Source: Legionella birminghamensis (GTDB lineage: Bacteria > Pseudomonadota > Gammaproteobacteria > Legionellales > Legionellaceae). From it: 64,000 nucleotides of DNA. The stretch's first letter is position 1; each line of letters starts with the position of its first letter. The position numbers were made by a program, and so were the translations under genes. The notes under the pieces were generated by a model that saw only the letters and a list, made by a program, of their open reading frames with translations, did no database searches and was not told the origin of the DNA. Of the stretch, positions 29,625 to 39,264 are shown piece by piece. The stretch is from assembly GCF_900452515.1 (NCBI RefSeq), contig NZ_UGNW01000001.1, positions 2,480,001 to 2,544,000 of the forward strand, written 5' to 3'.

Positions 29625-29744
29625 GTGCATCCAGCAATTAAGGAATTAAAATTGAGAGTTTTACTCGCATTTTTTAGAAAGCTATGTCAAAATTTATGTT
29701 TTTTATCCAAAAATAACTCAATATCCTAATAAATAAAATAACGA

Positions 29745-30986
29745 ATGAATTCATTTACTAGTTTACGCTCCCCCCGTTTTCTCATTTGGCTGGTAGGAGT
29801 TTCCTTTGTATTGTTTCAATTTTTTCTGCAATTGTCATCAGGTGTTATCATCGGCGCGATTATGCAGGAAACACTCATATCGGCTTTCACGGCCAGTTTA
29901 CTGAGCAGTGCCTTTTACTATATTTACACCAGTCTGCAAATTCCGGCCGGCATGTTATTTGACCGCAAAAATACGCAAACCATTCTGACTACGACTGCTT
30001 TGATTTGCAGTATTGGCTGCTTTATTTTTGCAAATTCAATGAGTATATATTTGCTGTTCTTTGGCCGCATTGTTATTGGTATGGGTTCTGCTTTTGCCTT
30101 TGTCGGATTTTCACATTTATTAAGAGAGCATTTTTCTCTTAAACAATTTGGTTTTTTAATCGGTTTATCTGAAACCCTGGGTTTTATAGCCACAATGTTC
30201 GGACTTATTGGCCTGGGTATATTGGTTAGTTATTATGGCTGGCGTGAATTTATTAATTCAGCAGCGCTGGTTGGCTGTCTGATTGCTTTTTTTGCCTGGC
30301 TTTTTATACCGTCCAGCAGTTCTTCGCAAGCTACACATCCGATCGCCCGCTCCCTCGACGCTATTCTTCGTTGTAAAACCCAATGGATTAATGGATCATT
30401 TGCTGGCCTGGGATTCTCGGTAATCACCGTTTTTGGAGCCATGTGGGCCATTCCTTTTATTCAGATCAAATTGGCCTGCAGCCTTAAAGAAGCCAGCATC
30501 ATCGATGCCATGTTATTTTTGGGAGCAGCTATCAGTTGCCCGCTTTTTGGCTATTTGAATGCCCATTTAAAGCAGCGAAAACCATTGATGTTTATTGCCA
30601 GCATCCTAACTTCCATTCTGCTTTATATAACCCTTTACTTCCCGTATAGCGATCCGGTGTTTATGGGGAGTTTATTTTTTCTGACCGGCATCAGTTGCGG
30701 CTCCTATATGCTGTCTTACACAATCTCCAATGAAATATCACCGCAAGGTGCGCTCTCCACCAGCACTGGCTTTACCAATACACTGGCGATGCTTACAGCC
30801 CCCGTCTTCCAGCTAATTACCGGTCTTCTCCTTGATCTCTATGGCGGCCCTGAGCACCATTATAGTCTTGAAAGTTACCAGATAGCCTTGGCTATTTTAC
30901 CGGTGAATTTATTGACTGCGGCCCTGTTGGTTTATTTTTTGCCTGAGAAGGATCAGGGTTTTAATCCGTCATTGCGAACGAAGTGA
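29745..30986 (+). CDS. MFS transporter (Pht-like)
   Basis: A 413-residue inner-membrane protein with about 12 hydrophobic segments and the MFS motif-A-like loop GMLFDRKNTQ after TM2, plus GRIVIGMGSAFAFVG in TM4. The length and overall look fit the metabolite-importing MFS families common in Legionella, such as the phagosomal transporter (Pht) group, but the substrate cannot be read from the sequence. It is divergent from oxyR. The last codons and the stop (SLRTK then TGA) lie inside the left arm of a palindromic repeat, so the C-terminus may have been altered by the repeat. Confidence 0.82.
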   Translation: MNSFTSLRSPRFLIWLVGVSFVLFQFFLQLSSGVIIGAIMQETLISAFTASLLSSAFYYIYTSLQIPAGMLFDRKNTQTILTTTALICSIGCFIFANSMSIYLLFFGRIVIGMGSAFAFVGFSHLLREHFSLKQFGFLIGLSETLGFIATMFGLIGLGILVSYYGWREFINSAALVGCLIAFFAWLFIPSSSSSQATHPIARSLDAILRCKTQWINGSFAGLGFSVITVFGAMWAIPFIQIKLACSLKEASIIDAMLFLGAAISCPLFGYLNAHLKQRKPLMFIASILTSILLYITLYFPYSDPVFMGSLFFLTGISCGSYMLSYTISNEISPQGALSTSTGFTNTLAMLTAPVFQLITGLLLDLYGGPEHHYSLESYQIALAILPVNLLTAALLVYFLPEKDQGFNPSLRTK

Positions 30987-31038
30987 AGCAATTGAACAAT
31001 GCCCCGATAGCACTCCAATCTGGATTGTCCGCAATGAC
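30968..31038. repeat. GTCATTGCG palindromic repeat at convergent gene ends
   Basis: GTCATTGCG (30968-30976) and CGCAATGAC (31030-31038) bound an imperfect hairpin containing GAACGAAGTGAAGCAATTG. This resembles the GTCATTGCGAGCGAAGCGAAGCAAT repeats scattered in many bacterial genomes. It overlaps the MFS stop codon and ends 4 bp before the convergent gene's stop. Confidence 0.75.
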
Positions 31039-31042
31039 AGCC

Positions 31043-32026
31043 TCAGCTTACCGTTTTATCAGCATTAATCTGACTCAACTCATTTTTGCTAATGGCACAG
31101 AATCCTGGTCTGGCTCCATTAGTGAATCCAATAATTAAACGATGGTTTGAGGTTTTTTCAAATAGCATATCGTCCAGCGACAGCTTCAGTTTCGGTGAAG
31201 AGATATGAATTTGCCAATTGCCCTGCTTCTCTTCCTTGACTGTCACCGATTGCGACATGCTAACCACTTCCCCCTGATCATTTCGCCAGCCGGCGACAGC
31301 AGCTTTAACTGCATCAGGCTCTTTCATATCGACAGAATAAAACGCGCTGCCATCATTAAACTGGCATAAAACCCCCATGAATAAGGGTTTATCCGCTTGC
31401 TCTGCATCCACCCAGACTTGCCTGAACCAGGCTTTAGATGCAGTTACAAACTCCTCCTTGCTGCTCGCACCTGTTTGCAGATGGCCATTCAAATGACCGG
31501 TCTGGTTGATTTGCAATTCCACGCCTGCACGAAGCTTTTGCTGTTTTGCAGAAGATGCATCCGCCAGGCCCAGCATATCTACCTTGAAGTTAAACCCTTT
31601 GTTTTCCTTAATTTTGACGCCGAAAATCCAGCTGTCATTAATGGGATAATAACGCAGGAAAATTCTGCCTGCCTTTAATGAGGTGTTGTCGTCCGTATCT
31701 ATCTGCCCTTCACTTTCTTCATAGAGTACTACTTCTTTTGTACTGCCATTGATCAGCGTTGCTGAGGCATGCAAATCCTTGCCATTACGTTGAATTTCCA
31801 CATAGTATTGATAGCGTTCGTCATTTTCATTAACCACAACCCCTGCAAAAGTCCAATCGGCTTGTAAAGCATCCAGCGAAGGTACGGGTTTACTCACCAG
31901 TGTTTCAGCGGTAGCGATTAATTCCGCATTGGAACCATTCTTTAGCTCCGTCGGCTCGCTCCCAGCATAAGCCAGACCTGTTAAAACCAGATAAAATCCC
32001 AGAATGCATAAAGAAGCTCGCTTCAT
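31043..32026 (-). CDS. Exported protein of unknown function, possibly lipocalin-like
   Basis: The 327-residue precursor has a signal peptide (MKRASLCILGFYLVLTGLAYA). The mature protein is beta-rich: FAGVVVNENDERYQYYVEIQ, DSWIFGVKIKEN, NWQIHISSPKLKLSL, HLNGHLQ. This pattern resembles AttH/CrtC-like lipocalin-type proteins that sit beside envelope transport genes, but I could not confirm the family. Its ATG overlaps the lpxK stop by 4 bp, so it is the last gene of the pyrD-msbA-lpxK run and may act in the periplasm on lipid or glycolipid. Confidence 0.7.
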   Translation of the reverse strand: MKRASLCILGFYLVLTGLAYAGSEPTELKNGSNAELIATAETLVSKPVPSLDALQADWTFAGVVVNENDERYQYYVEIQRNGKDLHASATLINGSTKEVVLYEESEGQIDTDDNTSLKAGRIFLRYYPINDSWIFGVKIKENKGFNFKVDMLGLADASSAKQQKLRAGVELQINQTGHLNGHLQTGASSKEEFVTASKAWFRQVWVDAEQADKPLFMGVLCQFNDGSAFYSVDMKEPDAVKAAVAGWRNDQGEVVSMSQSVTVKEEKQGNWQIHISSPKLKLSLDDMLFEKTSNHRLIIGFTNGARPGFCAISKNELSQINADKTVS

Positions 32027-33000
32027 TTCTGATAACCTTTCAAATGTTTATTTGACCACAAAGCCTGCCAGAAAGCTGGAGCAAGTCTGGCTTCTACCGG
32101 TAAAAAATACCAATTATCTGCAGCAAACGATCGACATTTAACCGCGTCTTTTTCAGTCATAATGACCACTTTTTCCGAAAAACTGAGATCTTTTGCCTTA
32201 AATTGAAAATGATCTGGAAATGGATAATGCCGACAAATAATTCCCTGTTCTTTAAGAGTAGTAAAAAATCGGGCAGGATGTCCAATACCAGCCACTGCCG
32301 CTATCGGCATTTCCAGCAAGTCCGCGCTTATCATATTACCGCTTACCAGGTTCTGTACAGATCCGGGTTGTATCGTCATTGTATGAGCCTCTGGCCAATG
32401 CCCTCCATTAACGACTACAAGATCAGCTTTTTTTAGCCGGGAAGCCCTTTCCCGCAAAGGCCCGGCGGGAAGGCAAAAACCATTTCCCAAACCTCTTATA
32501 CCATCGATAACGACAATTTCAATTGCCCTTCCCATTCGGTAATGCTGTAATCCATCGTCACTGATAATAATATCAGTCTGGTATTTCTTCAGTAAATAAC
32601 GAATTGCCTCCACCCGTTTTGGGGCAATTACGACTGGACAGGATAGCTTACGGGCAAGCAGTACAGGTTCATCGCCTACTTCTTTGGCTGAATTCTCAGG
32701 AGAAACTTCATGGGGAAAGCTTGTTATGGAAGCACCATATCCGCGGCTAATCACTGCCACCCGTAATCCCTTACTCTGGAACTCTTTGACCAGTGCAGCC
32801 ACTAATGGCGTTTTGCCCACACCTCCTACGCTTAAATTGCCGACGACAATGACAGGCACCTCAAAATGCTGCTGTTGAAACGTTTGTAGATAAAATCGGC
32901 GAAGCATAGTGGCAAATTGATAGGGAAGCGAAAAAGGCCACATTAACCAGCCTAGTCGCCTTGAACCATACCAGATTTTTTCCAAACAGGATTGTATCAA
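32023..33000 (-). CDS. lpxK: Tetraacyldisaccharide 4'-kinase
   Basis: LpxK adds the 4'-phosphate to the lipid A disaccharide at the inner membrane. The 325-residue protein has an N-terminal membrane-binding helix (about 15-40), Walker A in VVGNLSVGGVGKTP (about 52-65), the RGYGA motif, the DEPVLLARK block (about 104), DDGLQHYR and the GPLRE segment. Length is typical. It overlaps msbA by 4 bp; the msbA-lpxK pair is widely conserved because the products act in succession in lipid A assembly and flipping. Confidence 0.95.
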   Translation of the reverse strand: MIQSCLEKIWYGSRRLGWLMWPFSLPYQFATMLRRFYLQTFQQQHFEVPVIVVGNLSVGGVGKTPLVAALVKEFQSKGLRVAVISRGYGASITSFPHEVSPENSAKEVGDEPVLLARKLSCPVVIAPKRVEAIRYLLKKYQTDIIISDDGLQHYRMGRAIEIVVIDGIRGLGNGFCLPAGPLRERASRLKKADLVVVNGGHWPEAHTMTIQPGSVQNLVSGNMISADLLEMPIAAVAGIGHPARFFTTLKEQGIICRHYPFPDHFQFKAKDLSFSEKVVIMTEKDAVKCRSFAADNWYFLPVEARLAPAFWQALWSNKHLKGYQK

Positions 33001-34766
33001 ACTGCCATTTCCTCTTCATGGTTTAAACCCAGTCCCTGGGCATTATAAAGCTGCGTATAATGGCCATTTTTTGCTAAAAGCTGCTGGTGGGTACCCTGCT
33101 CTACTATTTTTCCCTGATGCATGACAATAATCTTGTGCGCACGTTGAATAGTGGACAAACGATGGGCAATAATTAATGTAGTTCTATTCTTCACCACCTC
33201 ATTTAAAGCAGCCTGAATAGCCCTTTCTGACTCACTATCCAGGGCTGAAGTCGCTTCGTCAAGAATTAAAATCGGTGCATCTTTCAAAATTGCCCTGGCA
33301 ATTGCAAGACGTTGCCGCTGTCCCCCTGATAACAGAATACCGTTTTCCCCCACGCGGGTATTATACCCATCGGGCAATAATCGGATAAACTCATCTGCAT
33401 AGGCCTGTTTTGCCGCCGAAAGAATTTGTTCCTGAGTCGCCTCAAAGCAGCCATAGGCTATATTATTTGCAAGACTGTCATTAAATAAAGTCACCTGCTG
33501 GCTCACCAGGGCAATTTGCTCTCTAAGGCTGGACAGACTGATTTCCTGTAAAGGCATACCGTCCAAAAGTATACGGCCCCGGCTCACTTCATAGAAACGC
33601 GGCAACAGGCTTGCGATAGTTGATTTTCCACTGCCGGAATGGCCGACTAAGGCAACTGTTTCGCCGGCATTTATAGTAAAGCTAATCTCGTGAAGGACTT
33701 CACTTCCCTGGCGGTAGGCATAGCTAACCCTGTCGAAAACTATGTTGCCTTTAACTGGAGCAGCCAGTATTTTGCCAGTATTAGACTCTACCGGCTTATC
33801 CAATAATGAAAACACGCTTTCAGCACCTGCCAGCCCGCGCTGAATAGTTGCATTCAGGGTGGTCAGGGTTTTCATTGGTTTGATCAATTGCAGCATCGCT
33901 GCAATGATAGCCAGGAATGAGCCGGCAGATATAGTAATCACAGCAGTCAGTTGAATAGCCGCGAGAATAATTAAGGCAATACCTACCGCAATAACGAACT
34001 GAACCCCAAACACGTTAATCGCTTTACTGACAGCAACTTTCATATCATTCTGGCGAGACAGCTCTGTTGCGCGGTTAAATTTGGATGTTTCATAATCCTC
34101 GCCGCCGAAAATACGGACCACACCGTAACCATCAATAGCTTCTGCAGCTATTTCAGTAACCTGGCCCATGGTTTTCTGTAGTTTATGGCTAATACGGCGA
34201 ACGCGCTTGTTGGTAAAATTAACGATTATCCCTACAAAAGGGATTGTCAGCAGGAACATTAACGACAACTGCCAGCAGATAATCATCATTACCGTAAGCA
34301 AGCCAACTACTAAACAGGTATTCTGAACGAAATCAGTCAAAGCATCTGCGCTGACTTGCGCGACCTGCTCAACATCATACAGTATCTTTGATAAAAGCTG
34401 GCCTGAAGTTGCTTCATCATAATAATCTGCAGGCAGCCTTAAGATGTGGGCAAACACTTTTTGCCGCAGCGCCTTTACCACTGAACGTGCAACCCAGGTC
34501 ATGCAATAACTGCCAAGCGAGCTCATCAGGCCACGTACTGTAATACCAACCAGGATAATCAGAGGAATTTTTTTAACAAAAGTCATATCTATATCAATAA
34601 AACCTTTGTCCAAAAAAGGGCGAAGCATATAAGTCAAGCCAGCATCCACCAGCGAATAAAAAATATTGGCAGCGATTCCCAGCAACAATACCAGCCAGAA
34701 TGGCTTAACATCACGCATTAAACGACGATAGAGCGTACTCGTTCCTGTGGTCAATTTTTCAGTCAT
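32997..34766 (-). CDS. msbA: Lipid A export ATP-binding/permease protein MsbA
   Basis: MsbA flips core-lipid A across the inner membrane. It has six transmembrane helices in about the first 320 residues, then an ABC domain with Walker A GHSGSGKST, LSGGQRQR and [15 protein letters not shown], and H-loop IAHRLST. I chose the Met at 34766 (MTEKLTTGT, 589 residues, near E. coli 582) over the frame's first Met at 34799. pyrD lies 89 bp upstream of the chosen start. Confidence 0.95.
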   Translation of the reverse strand: MTEKLTTGTSTLYRRLMRDVKPFWLVLLLGIAANIFYSLVDAGLTYMLRPFLDKGFIDIDMTFVKKIPLIILVGITVRGLMSSLGSYCMTWVARSVVKALRQKVFAHILRLPADYYDEATSGQLLSKILYDVEQVAQVSADALTDFVQNTCLVVGLLTVMMIICWQLSLMFLLTIPFVGIIVNFTNKRVRRISHKLQKTMGQVTEIAAEAIDGYGVVRIFGGEDYETSKFNRATELSRQNDMKVAVSKAINVFGVQFVIAVGIALIILAAIQLTAVITISAGSFLAIIAAMLQLIKPMKTLTTLNATIQRGLAGAESVFSLLDKPVESNTGKILAAPVKGNIVFDRVSYAYRQGSEVLHEISFTINAGETVALVGHSGSGKSTIASLLPRFYEVSRGRILLDGMPLQEISLSSLREQIALVSQQVTLFNDSLANNIAYGCFEATQEQILSAAKQAYADEFIRLLPDGYNTRVGENGILLSGGQRQRLAIARAILKDAPILILDEATSALDSESERAIQAALNEVVKNRTTLIIAHRLSTIQRAHKIIVMHQGKIVEQGTHQQLLAKNGHYTQLYNAQGLGLNHEEEMAV

Positions 34767-34855
34767 AAAACAAAACTGCATGGCTTTAAACAAGGGCAAA
34801 TTGTAACCCTATTTGCAGCAAGTGCCAAATGTCAGCTAATCAATCGGCCTGGTAT

Positions 34856-35875
34856 TTAACTATTCGATGATTCTTCGGCCTTTTTTAAGCTCTTTACCAA
34901 TTGCGGTATTAGCCTGGGCCCTTTATAAATTAAACCGCTGTATACCTGGAGCAAGGACGCACCGGCATCCAGTTTCTCTTTTGCAGAATCAAGGGACTGA
35001 ACACCTCCCACACCAATAATAACCAGCTGGTTTCCAATCGCTTGCCTAAGAACCCTGATGCATTGCGTAGAGCGCTCCTGTAGAGGTTTTCCGCTGAGAC
35101 CGCCCATTTCTTTACTTTTCGGCAAATTCTCTACCCCCATCCGCGTACAGGTAGTATTAGTAGCAATAATTCCCGATATTCCGCATTCAGCAGCGACATT
35201 GGCTACAATCGTTAACTCCTCATCGCTCTCATCAGGAGAAAGTTTAACCACCAGAGGCACAAAGCGCTGATGTTCATCCGCAAGTTTTTTTTGTTCTTCT
35301 ACAAGACGGCATAGCAATTGGCGAAGCAGCATTTCCTGATGAAACAGGCGCAGATCAGGCGTATTGGGGGACGAAATGTTAATAACGATATAGGATGCAC
35401 AGGTATAAACCCTTCTCATACAAAAGAGGTAATCATCCACCGCCTTATCCATAGGAGTATCTTTATTTTTGCCAATATTAATTCCCAAAATGCCTCGGTA
35501 AGAGGACTTTTGAATATTACTGACTAAAACATCAACACCGCGATTGTTAAATCCCATGCGGTTAATCAGCGCCTCTGCCTCGGGTAAACGAAAAAGACGG
35601 GGTTTTGGCATTCCTGCCTGTGGGCGCGGCGTGACGGTCCCCACTTCAATGAAGGAAAATCCTAGTTTAGCTAAACCGTCCAGATGGGAGGCATTTTTAT
35701 CCATCCCAGCTGCGAGCCCAATGGGATGATTAAAGATCATCCCCAACACTTCAACAGGTAAGGAGTGTGGTTTTTTAAATAGAAAAGCAGGCATTGAATC
35801 AAGCGCTGTGAGCGTCGAACGGTGCGCCTTTTCGGCATCTATCATAAATAAAAAAGGACGAATCAACGAATACAT
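34856..35875 (-). CDS. pyrD: Dihydroorotate dehydrogenase (quinone), class 2
   Basis: PyrD oxidises dihydroorotate to orotate and hands electrons to quinone at the inner membrane. The 339-residue protein is class 2: an N-terminal membrane-associating helix pair (1-40), [22 protein letters not shown], the GNxxx-like [19 protein letters not shown] with the catalytic Ser, and C-terminal FMN motif [26 protein letters not shown] (partial quote). It heads the minus-strand run toward msbA. Confidence 0.96.
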   Translation of the reverse strand: MYSLIRPFLFMIDAEKAHRSTLTALDSMPAFLFKKPHSLPVEVLGMIFNHPIGLAAGMDKNASHLDGLAKLGFSFIEVGTVTPRPQAGMPKPRLFRLPEAEALINRMGFNNRGVDVLVSNIQKSSYRGILGINIGKNKDTPMDKAVDDYLFCMRRVYTCASYIVINISSPNTPDLRLFHQEMLLRQLLCRLVEEQKKLADEHQRFVPLVVKLSPDESDEELTIVANVAAECGISGIIATNTTCTRMGVENLPKSKEMGGLSGKPLQERSTQCIRVLRQAIGNQLVIIGVGGVQSLDSAKEKLDAGASLLQVYSGLIYKGPRLIPQLVKSLKKAEESSNS

Positions 35876-35928
35876 TCCCTCTCCTTTGCTAAAGACTACA
35901 ACTGGGGTGTTTAAGCTGCAAAAAGCAC

Positions 35929-35950
35929 GCTGGGCTTTACAACCCAGCCT
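35929..35950. repeat. TGGGCT palindromic repeat upstream of pyrD
   Basis: GCTGGG and CCCAGC pair around CTTTACAA. It is a short member of the family at 4351, 23994 and 47177, and lies between pyrD and the histidine kinase gene (both minus strand). Confidence 0.6.
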
Positions 35951-36021
35951 ACGCCAATCCTCAAGAGTAACATTCTTTGAGTCTGCATGAAATGAGGCAA
36001 AATACCTGCTAATGCAAAATG

Positions 36022-38337
36022 CTATTTTTTGGGTGGTTCATAAGGAATTTCCAGAATGAAAGTCGCGCCTTCTCCCAGGCCAGGGCTTTCCACGCTTAGT
36101 TTACCACCAATCTGTTCCGCTAAAATTGAACTGCTGTGTAATCCAATGCCATGGCCGCCAACCTTGGAGGTTTGGTTGAACATAAAAATTGAGACCAGAT
36201 TTACAGATGGAATCCCAATACCATTGTCAACTACTTTTAATTTAATCGATTCGGCTTGCTTCTCAATTTCAATGCACAGGTTCCTCTCCCGCTCGACCTC
36301 CTTCAACGCGTCAATGGCATTGGTAACAAGGTTATTCAAAATATGCCATATCTTGAATTTATCTTGCATGATATCTCTACACTCGCAATAGTGTCTGCTC
36401 AGCTTAACCCGGTGTTTTTTTATGCGTTCTGAATGTATTTCCAGGACATTGTCCATCAGCTCGGTGATATTAAATTTTTCAACCACAGAAGCCCCTTGTT
36501 TAAATTGAAAATTATTGATAACAAGCATAATTTTATCAATACTTTCATTTAGAGAAGTTAACTGGGCAATGAAGGTTTGATGTTCCCCCTTTAAAAGCTT
36601 GGTCAGCAAACATAAATACTCTGGAATCTTTTCCCCCTTTTCATTCTTAGTGAGATAGTCCGCCAGATCATTCTGATGTTCTTCGAGTAACTGGCCAACT
36701 TTTTCCAAACTGTTTACTTTTGAATTTAAAAAAGATTCTTTCATTACAGATACTGTCACCAGCACGCTGCTTAAAATATTACCTATATTATGGAGCAACA
36801 TGGTCGACACATCGCTCATGCCAGCCTGGCGTGAAGAAAATACCAATTTTTGGTTTAATAAGGCGACTTCCTTTTCATAAGCTTTCCGCTCCGAGATGTC
36901 ACGCAAGATAAAAATAGTGCTGTCGTTATTCAGTAAGGCGGTTTTAAGCTCCACGGGAATGTCCATGTTACGATAGGTAATCAGATATTCCTTTTGTACA
37001 TCATGCGCCTTGACGTCGGAAATAACACCTTTGCCGCTCTCATCCTTGTTCTGTTTAATCAAAAAGGTACTATCAATAGGCTGGCCTACAAGTTCCTGTT
37101 TTTTAATTTTGAAAACCTTGGTTGCAGCCTTATTTACCAGTTTTATATGATTGGAACTATCAGTGATTATTATTGGCTCAGGCGCATATTCTATAATATG
37201 CCGATTTTCCTCCTCAATACTCTTTAATTCTTTGTTGATCTGCTCAATTGTTATCATTCGGTTTTCTAAGGCATTGTGGACTCTTCCAATTACATTAAGC
37301 AAAGCGTTAACCTTGTCTGCCATGAAACTCAGTTCATCCTGCCCGGAAATGTACACTCGCTTGGAATACCCCCCCTGGTTGGCAATGGCTGTGATCTGAT
37401 TGTTAAATAGAGCAATTCGCTTTAAAACTATTAGATTAATCATGATCCATAGGGCAAATAAACAAATGAAAAAAATAATCGCTAAGAGGCCTATAAACAA
37501 GTAAATCGCCTGTTCACTATACTTGTAGATATCCCGGTTCATTTTAAACGACAGAATAGCAATTGGCGCATCGTAAATGTCTCTGATTAGGAGTTTTACA
37601 AGAATTTCGTTCTTTTGAAAAACAGTCGTGTGATCTTCGGTGAATTCTTTTATTAATGCGGCTTGTTTATTTTTATCAGTCAAGCTCAATGGTTGAATAC
37701 TGAGCGGCAACTCCAGAGCATTGGAATATCCTTTAAGACGGGTCAAGTTCAGTGGCCGCATAAGGATCAAATAACCCACAGTAGGGCCTTTTCTATCACT
37801 ATGACGGATGGTAATGGAGGCGACAAACTGGATATTGTTATTGAAATAAATTATTCCACCCTCTGGCTTGATTTCTGATTTATAGCGGAAAAAGGGGCTT
37901 TTTATATAAAAATAGTGCTTATAGTCAGCAGGTAAAGCCTGGGGCTTTTTGTTTTCCAGGTTAAAACCTGTATAATAAGTCAATTGAAAATCTTTAGAAA
38001 ATAATAAATAGAAACTCCACTGATTACTGAAAAACGCATCTGCAAACAGGTTTTGCTTGATATAATAGGGGTTCCTATTTAAAGCAAACTCATAGGTTTC
38101 GTCCCAATGTCCCCAATCAAGCGACAGTACTTTCAATCGCTCCACTTCATCATTTAAAATATTTCTAACTCGTTGAATATTCTCATTAATAAGTTGCTCT
38201 TCTATTTGCAGCACATTATGAAGGAGAACATTATTAGTAATGAAATAGACTAACCAGCCCGTGGTGAAAAATATAAGTGTAAAGACGACTGCAATTTTGG
38301 GTCGCAGGTTTTTAAAAACTGCCCACTTATCTCTCAT
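36022..38337 (-). CDS. Membrane sensor histidine kinase with CHASE4-like and PAS domains
   Basis: The 771-residue protein has TM1 (about 13-35), a periplasmic CHASE4-like domain (about 40-270, with [16 protein letters not shown]), TM2 (about 277-305), a HAMP region (to about 360), a PAS domain (about 370-480) and a kinase core. The phosphoacceptor region is atypical, with [16 protein letters not shown] as the probable H-box, then HATPase boxes NAIDAL, DNGIGIP and [10 protein letters not shown]. It is divergent from the TorF-like gene and close to a REC-GGDEF-EAL protein, its likely partner, so the system may change cyclic-di-GMP in response to a periplasmic signal. Confidence 0.9.
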   Translation of the reverse strand: MRDKWAVFKNLRPKIAVVFTLIFFTTGWLVYFITNNVLLHNVLQIEEQLINENIQRVRNILNDEVERLKVLSLDWGHWDETYEFALNRNPYYIKQNLFADAFFSNQWSFYLLFSKDFQLTYYTGFNLENKKPQALPADYKHYFYIKSPFFRYKSEIKPEGGIIYFNNNIQFVASITIRHSDRKGPTVGYLILMRPLNLTRLKGYSNALELPLSIQPLSLTDKNKQAALIKEFTEDHTTVFQKNEILVKLLIRDIYDAPIAILSFKMNRDIYKYSEQAIYLFIGLLAIIFFICLFALWIMINLIVLKRIALFNNQITAIANQGGYSKRVYISGQDELSFMADKVNALLNVIGRVHNALENRMITIEQINKELKSIEEENRHIIEYAPEPIIITDSSNHIKLVNKAATKVFKIKKQELVGQPIDSTFLIKQNKDESGKGVISDVKAHDVQKEYLITYRNMDIPVELKTALLNNDSTIFILRDISERKAYEKEVALLNQKLVFSSRQAGMSDVSTMLLHNIGNILSSVLVTVSVMKESFLNSKVNSLEKVGQLLEEHQNDLADYLTKNEKGEKIPEYLCLLTKLLKGEHQTFIAQLTSLNESIDKIMLVINNFQFKQGASVVEKFNITELMDNVLEIHSERIKKHRVKLSRHYCECRDIMQDKFKIWHILNNLVTNAIDALKEVERERNLCIEIEKQAESIKLKVVDNGIGIPSVNLVSIFMFNQTSKVGGHGIGLHSSSILAEQIGGKLSVESPGLGEGATFILEIPYEPPKK

Positions 38338-38446
38338 GTGTGTATTCCTGTATACATCTGAAAAATAATACTAATTTTAGTCTAGGGTAAATTGACAAAA
38401 TAAGAAAACTTATTTACCTTGCAACTTTATCTGGCAGGACATATGG

Positions 38447-39241
38447 ATGAAAAGAATTTTCTCACTGCTTCTAATAAGTCTTTCATTTTCAGGTTTTTCA
38501 AGTAATGCGGCTTTAAGAATCCCCCCCTCGCCCAAGTCCCCATCTGTAAGGGCTGATCCGCAACCCGAGGCCAAGCCTACCAAGCAGAAAACCCTGGCGG
38601 ATAACATAGTTGACAATATGAGCGGAACCGTTGCGCTGACCTCTAACTACATGTTTAGGGGATTAACTCAAACTGAAAATTTACCCGCCATACAGGGTGG
38701 GTTTACTTACACCTCACCCTGGAATTTTTATGCTGCCTTATGGGCTTCTAATAATAAATTCCTGGATACAGATATTAATCTTGAGGTTGACCCCGGAATA
38801 GGATTTTACAAGGAAATTACCGATGATTTTAATGTGGATCTGAGCTTTTATCGATATTATTTCCCTTCGGATAGAATGTGGAATTATAACGAATGGCTTG
38901 GACAGGTTAATTTTAAATTTTTACAATCCAATCTCGGCTACACCAATAATATCTACAATCTTAAACGCACTGGTTTTTATATAGACGGGGGGATTAATTA
39001 TACATTTCCCTCCCACTATTTAGCAGGAATTGAAAATATCAACGCCTTGTTTGGCCGTTACACCCTACCAGAAGATTTTCCAGATGAAGCGGGTATCAGC
39101 TATAATACATACTATATTGCATTGAGTAAGACCTTTAAAAATTACAATTTTGCTGTGCAATATTCTAACACAACAGAGCGTGATTTTTACAGCTGGTACG
39201 GCGGGGAACATTTTTTCTGTACATTGACGGCGACATTCTAA
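38447..39241 (+). CDS. TorF-like putative outer-membrane porin
   Basis: The 264-residue precursor has a signal peptide (MKRIFSLLLISLSFSGFSSNA), a short Pro-rich linker (PPSPKSPSVRADPQPEAKP) and a beta-barrel domain that fits the TorF/gcw_chp family: GTVALTSNYMFRGLTQTE, an alternating hydrophobic pattern and a C-terminal aromatic TATF, as expected for BAM recognition. The pore or ligand is unknown. It lies 23 bp before the cyclic-di-GMP regulator and is probably co-transcribed with it. Confidence 0.82.
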   Translation: MKRIFSLLLISLSFSGFSSNAALRIPPSPKSPSVRADPQPEAKPTKQKTLADNIVDNMSGTVALTSNYMFRGLTQTENLPAIQGGFTYTSPWNFYAALWASNNKFLDTDINLEVDPGIGFYKEITDDFNVDLSFYRYYFPSDRMWNYNEWLGQVNFKFLQSNLGYTNNIYNLKRTGFYIDGGINYTFPSHYLAGIENINALFGRYTLPEDFPDEAGISYNTYYIALSKTFKNYNFAVQYSNTTERDFYSWYGGEHFFCTLTATF

Positions 39242-39264
39242 CTGCCCTTGATGATGAGGAAGGC

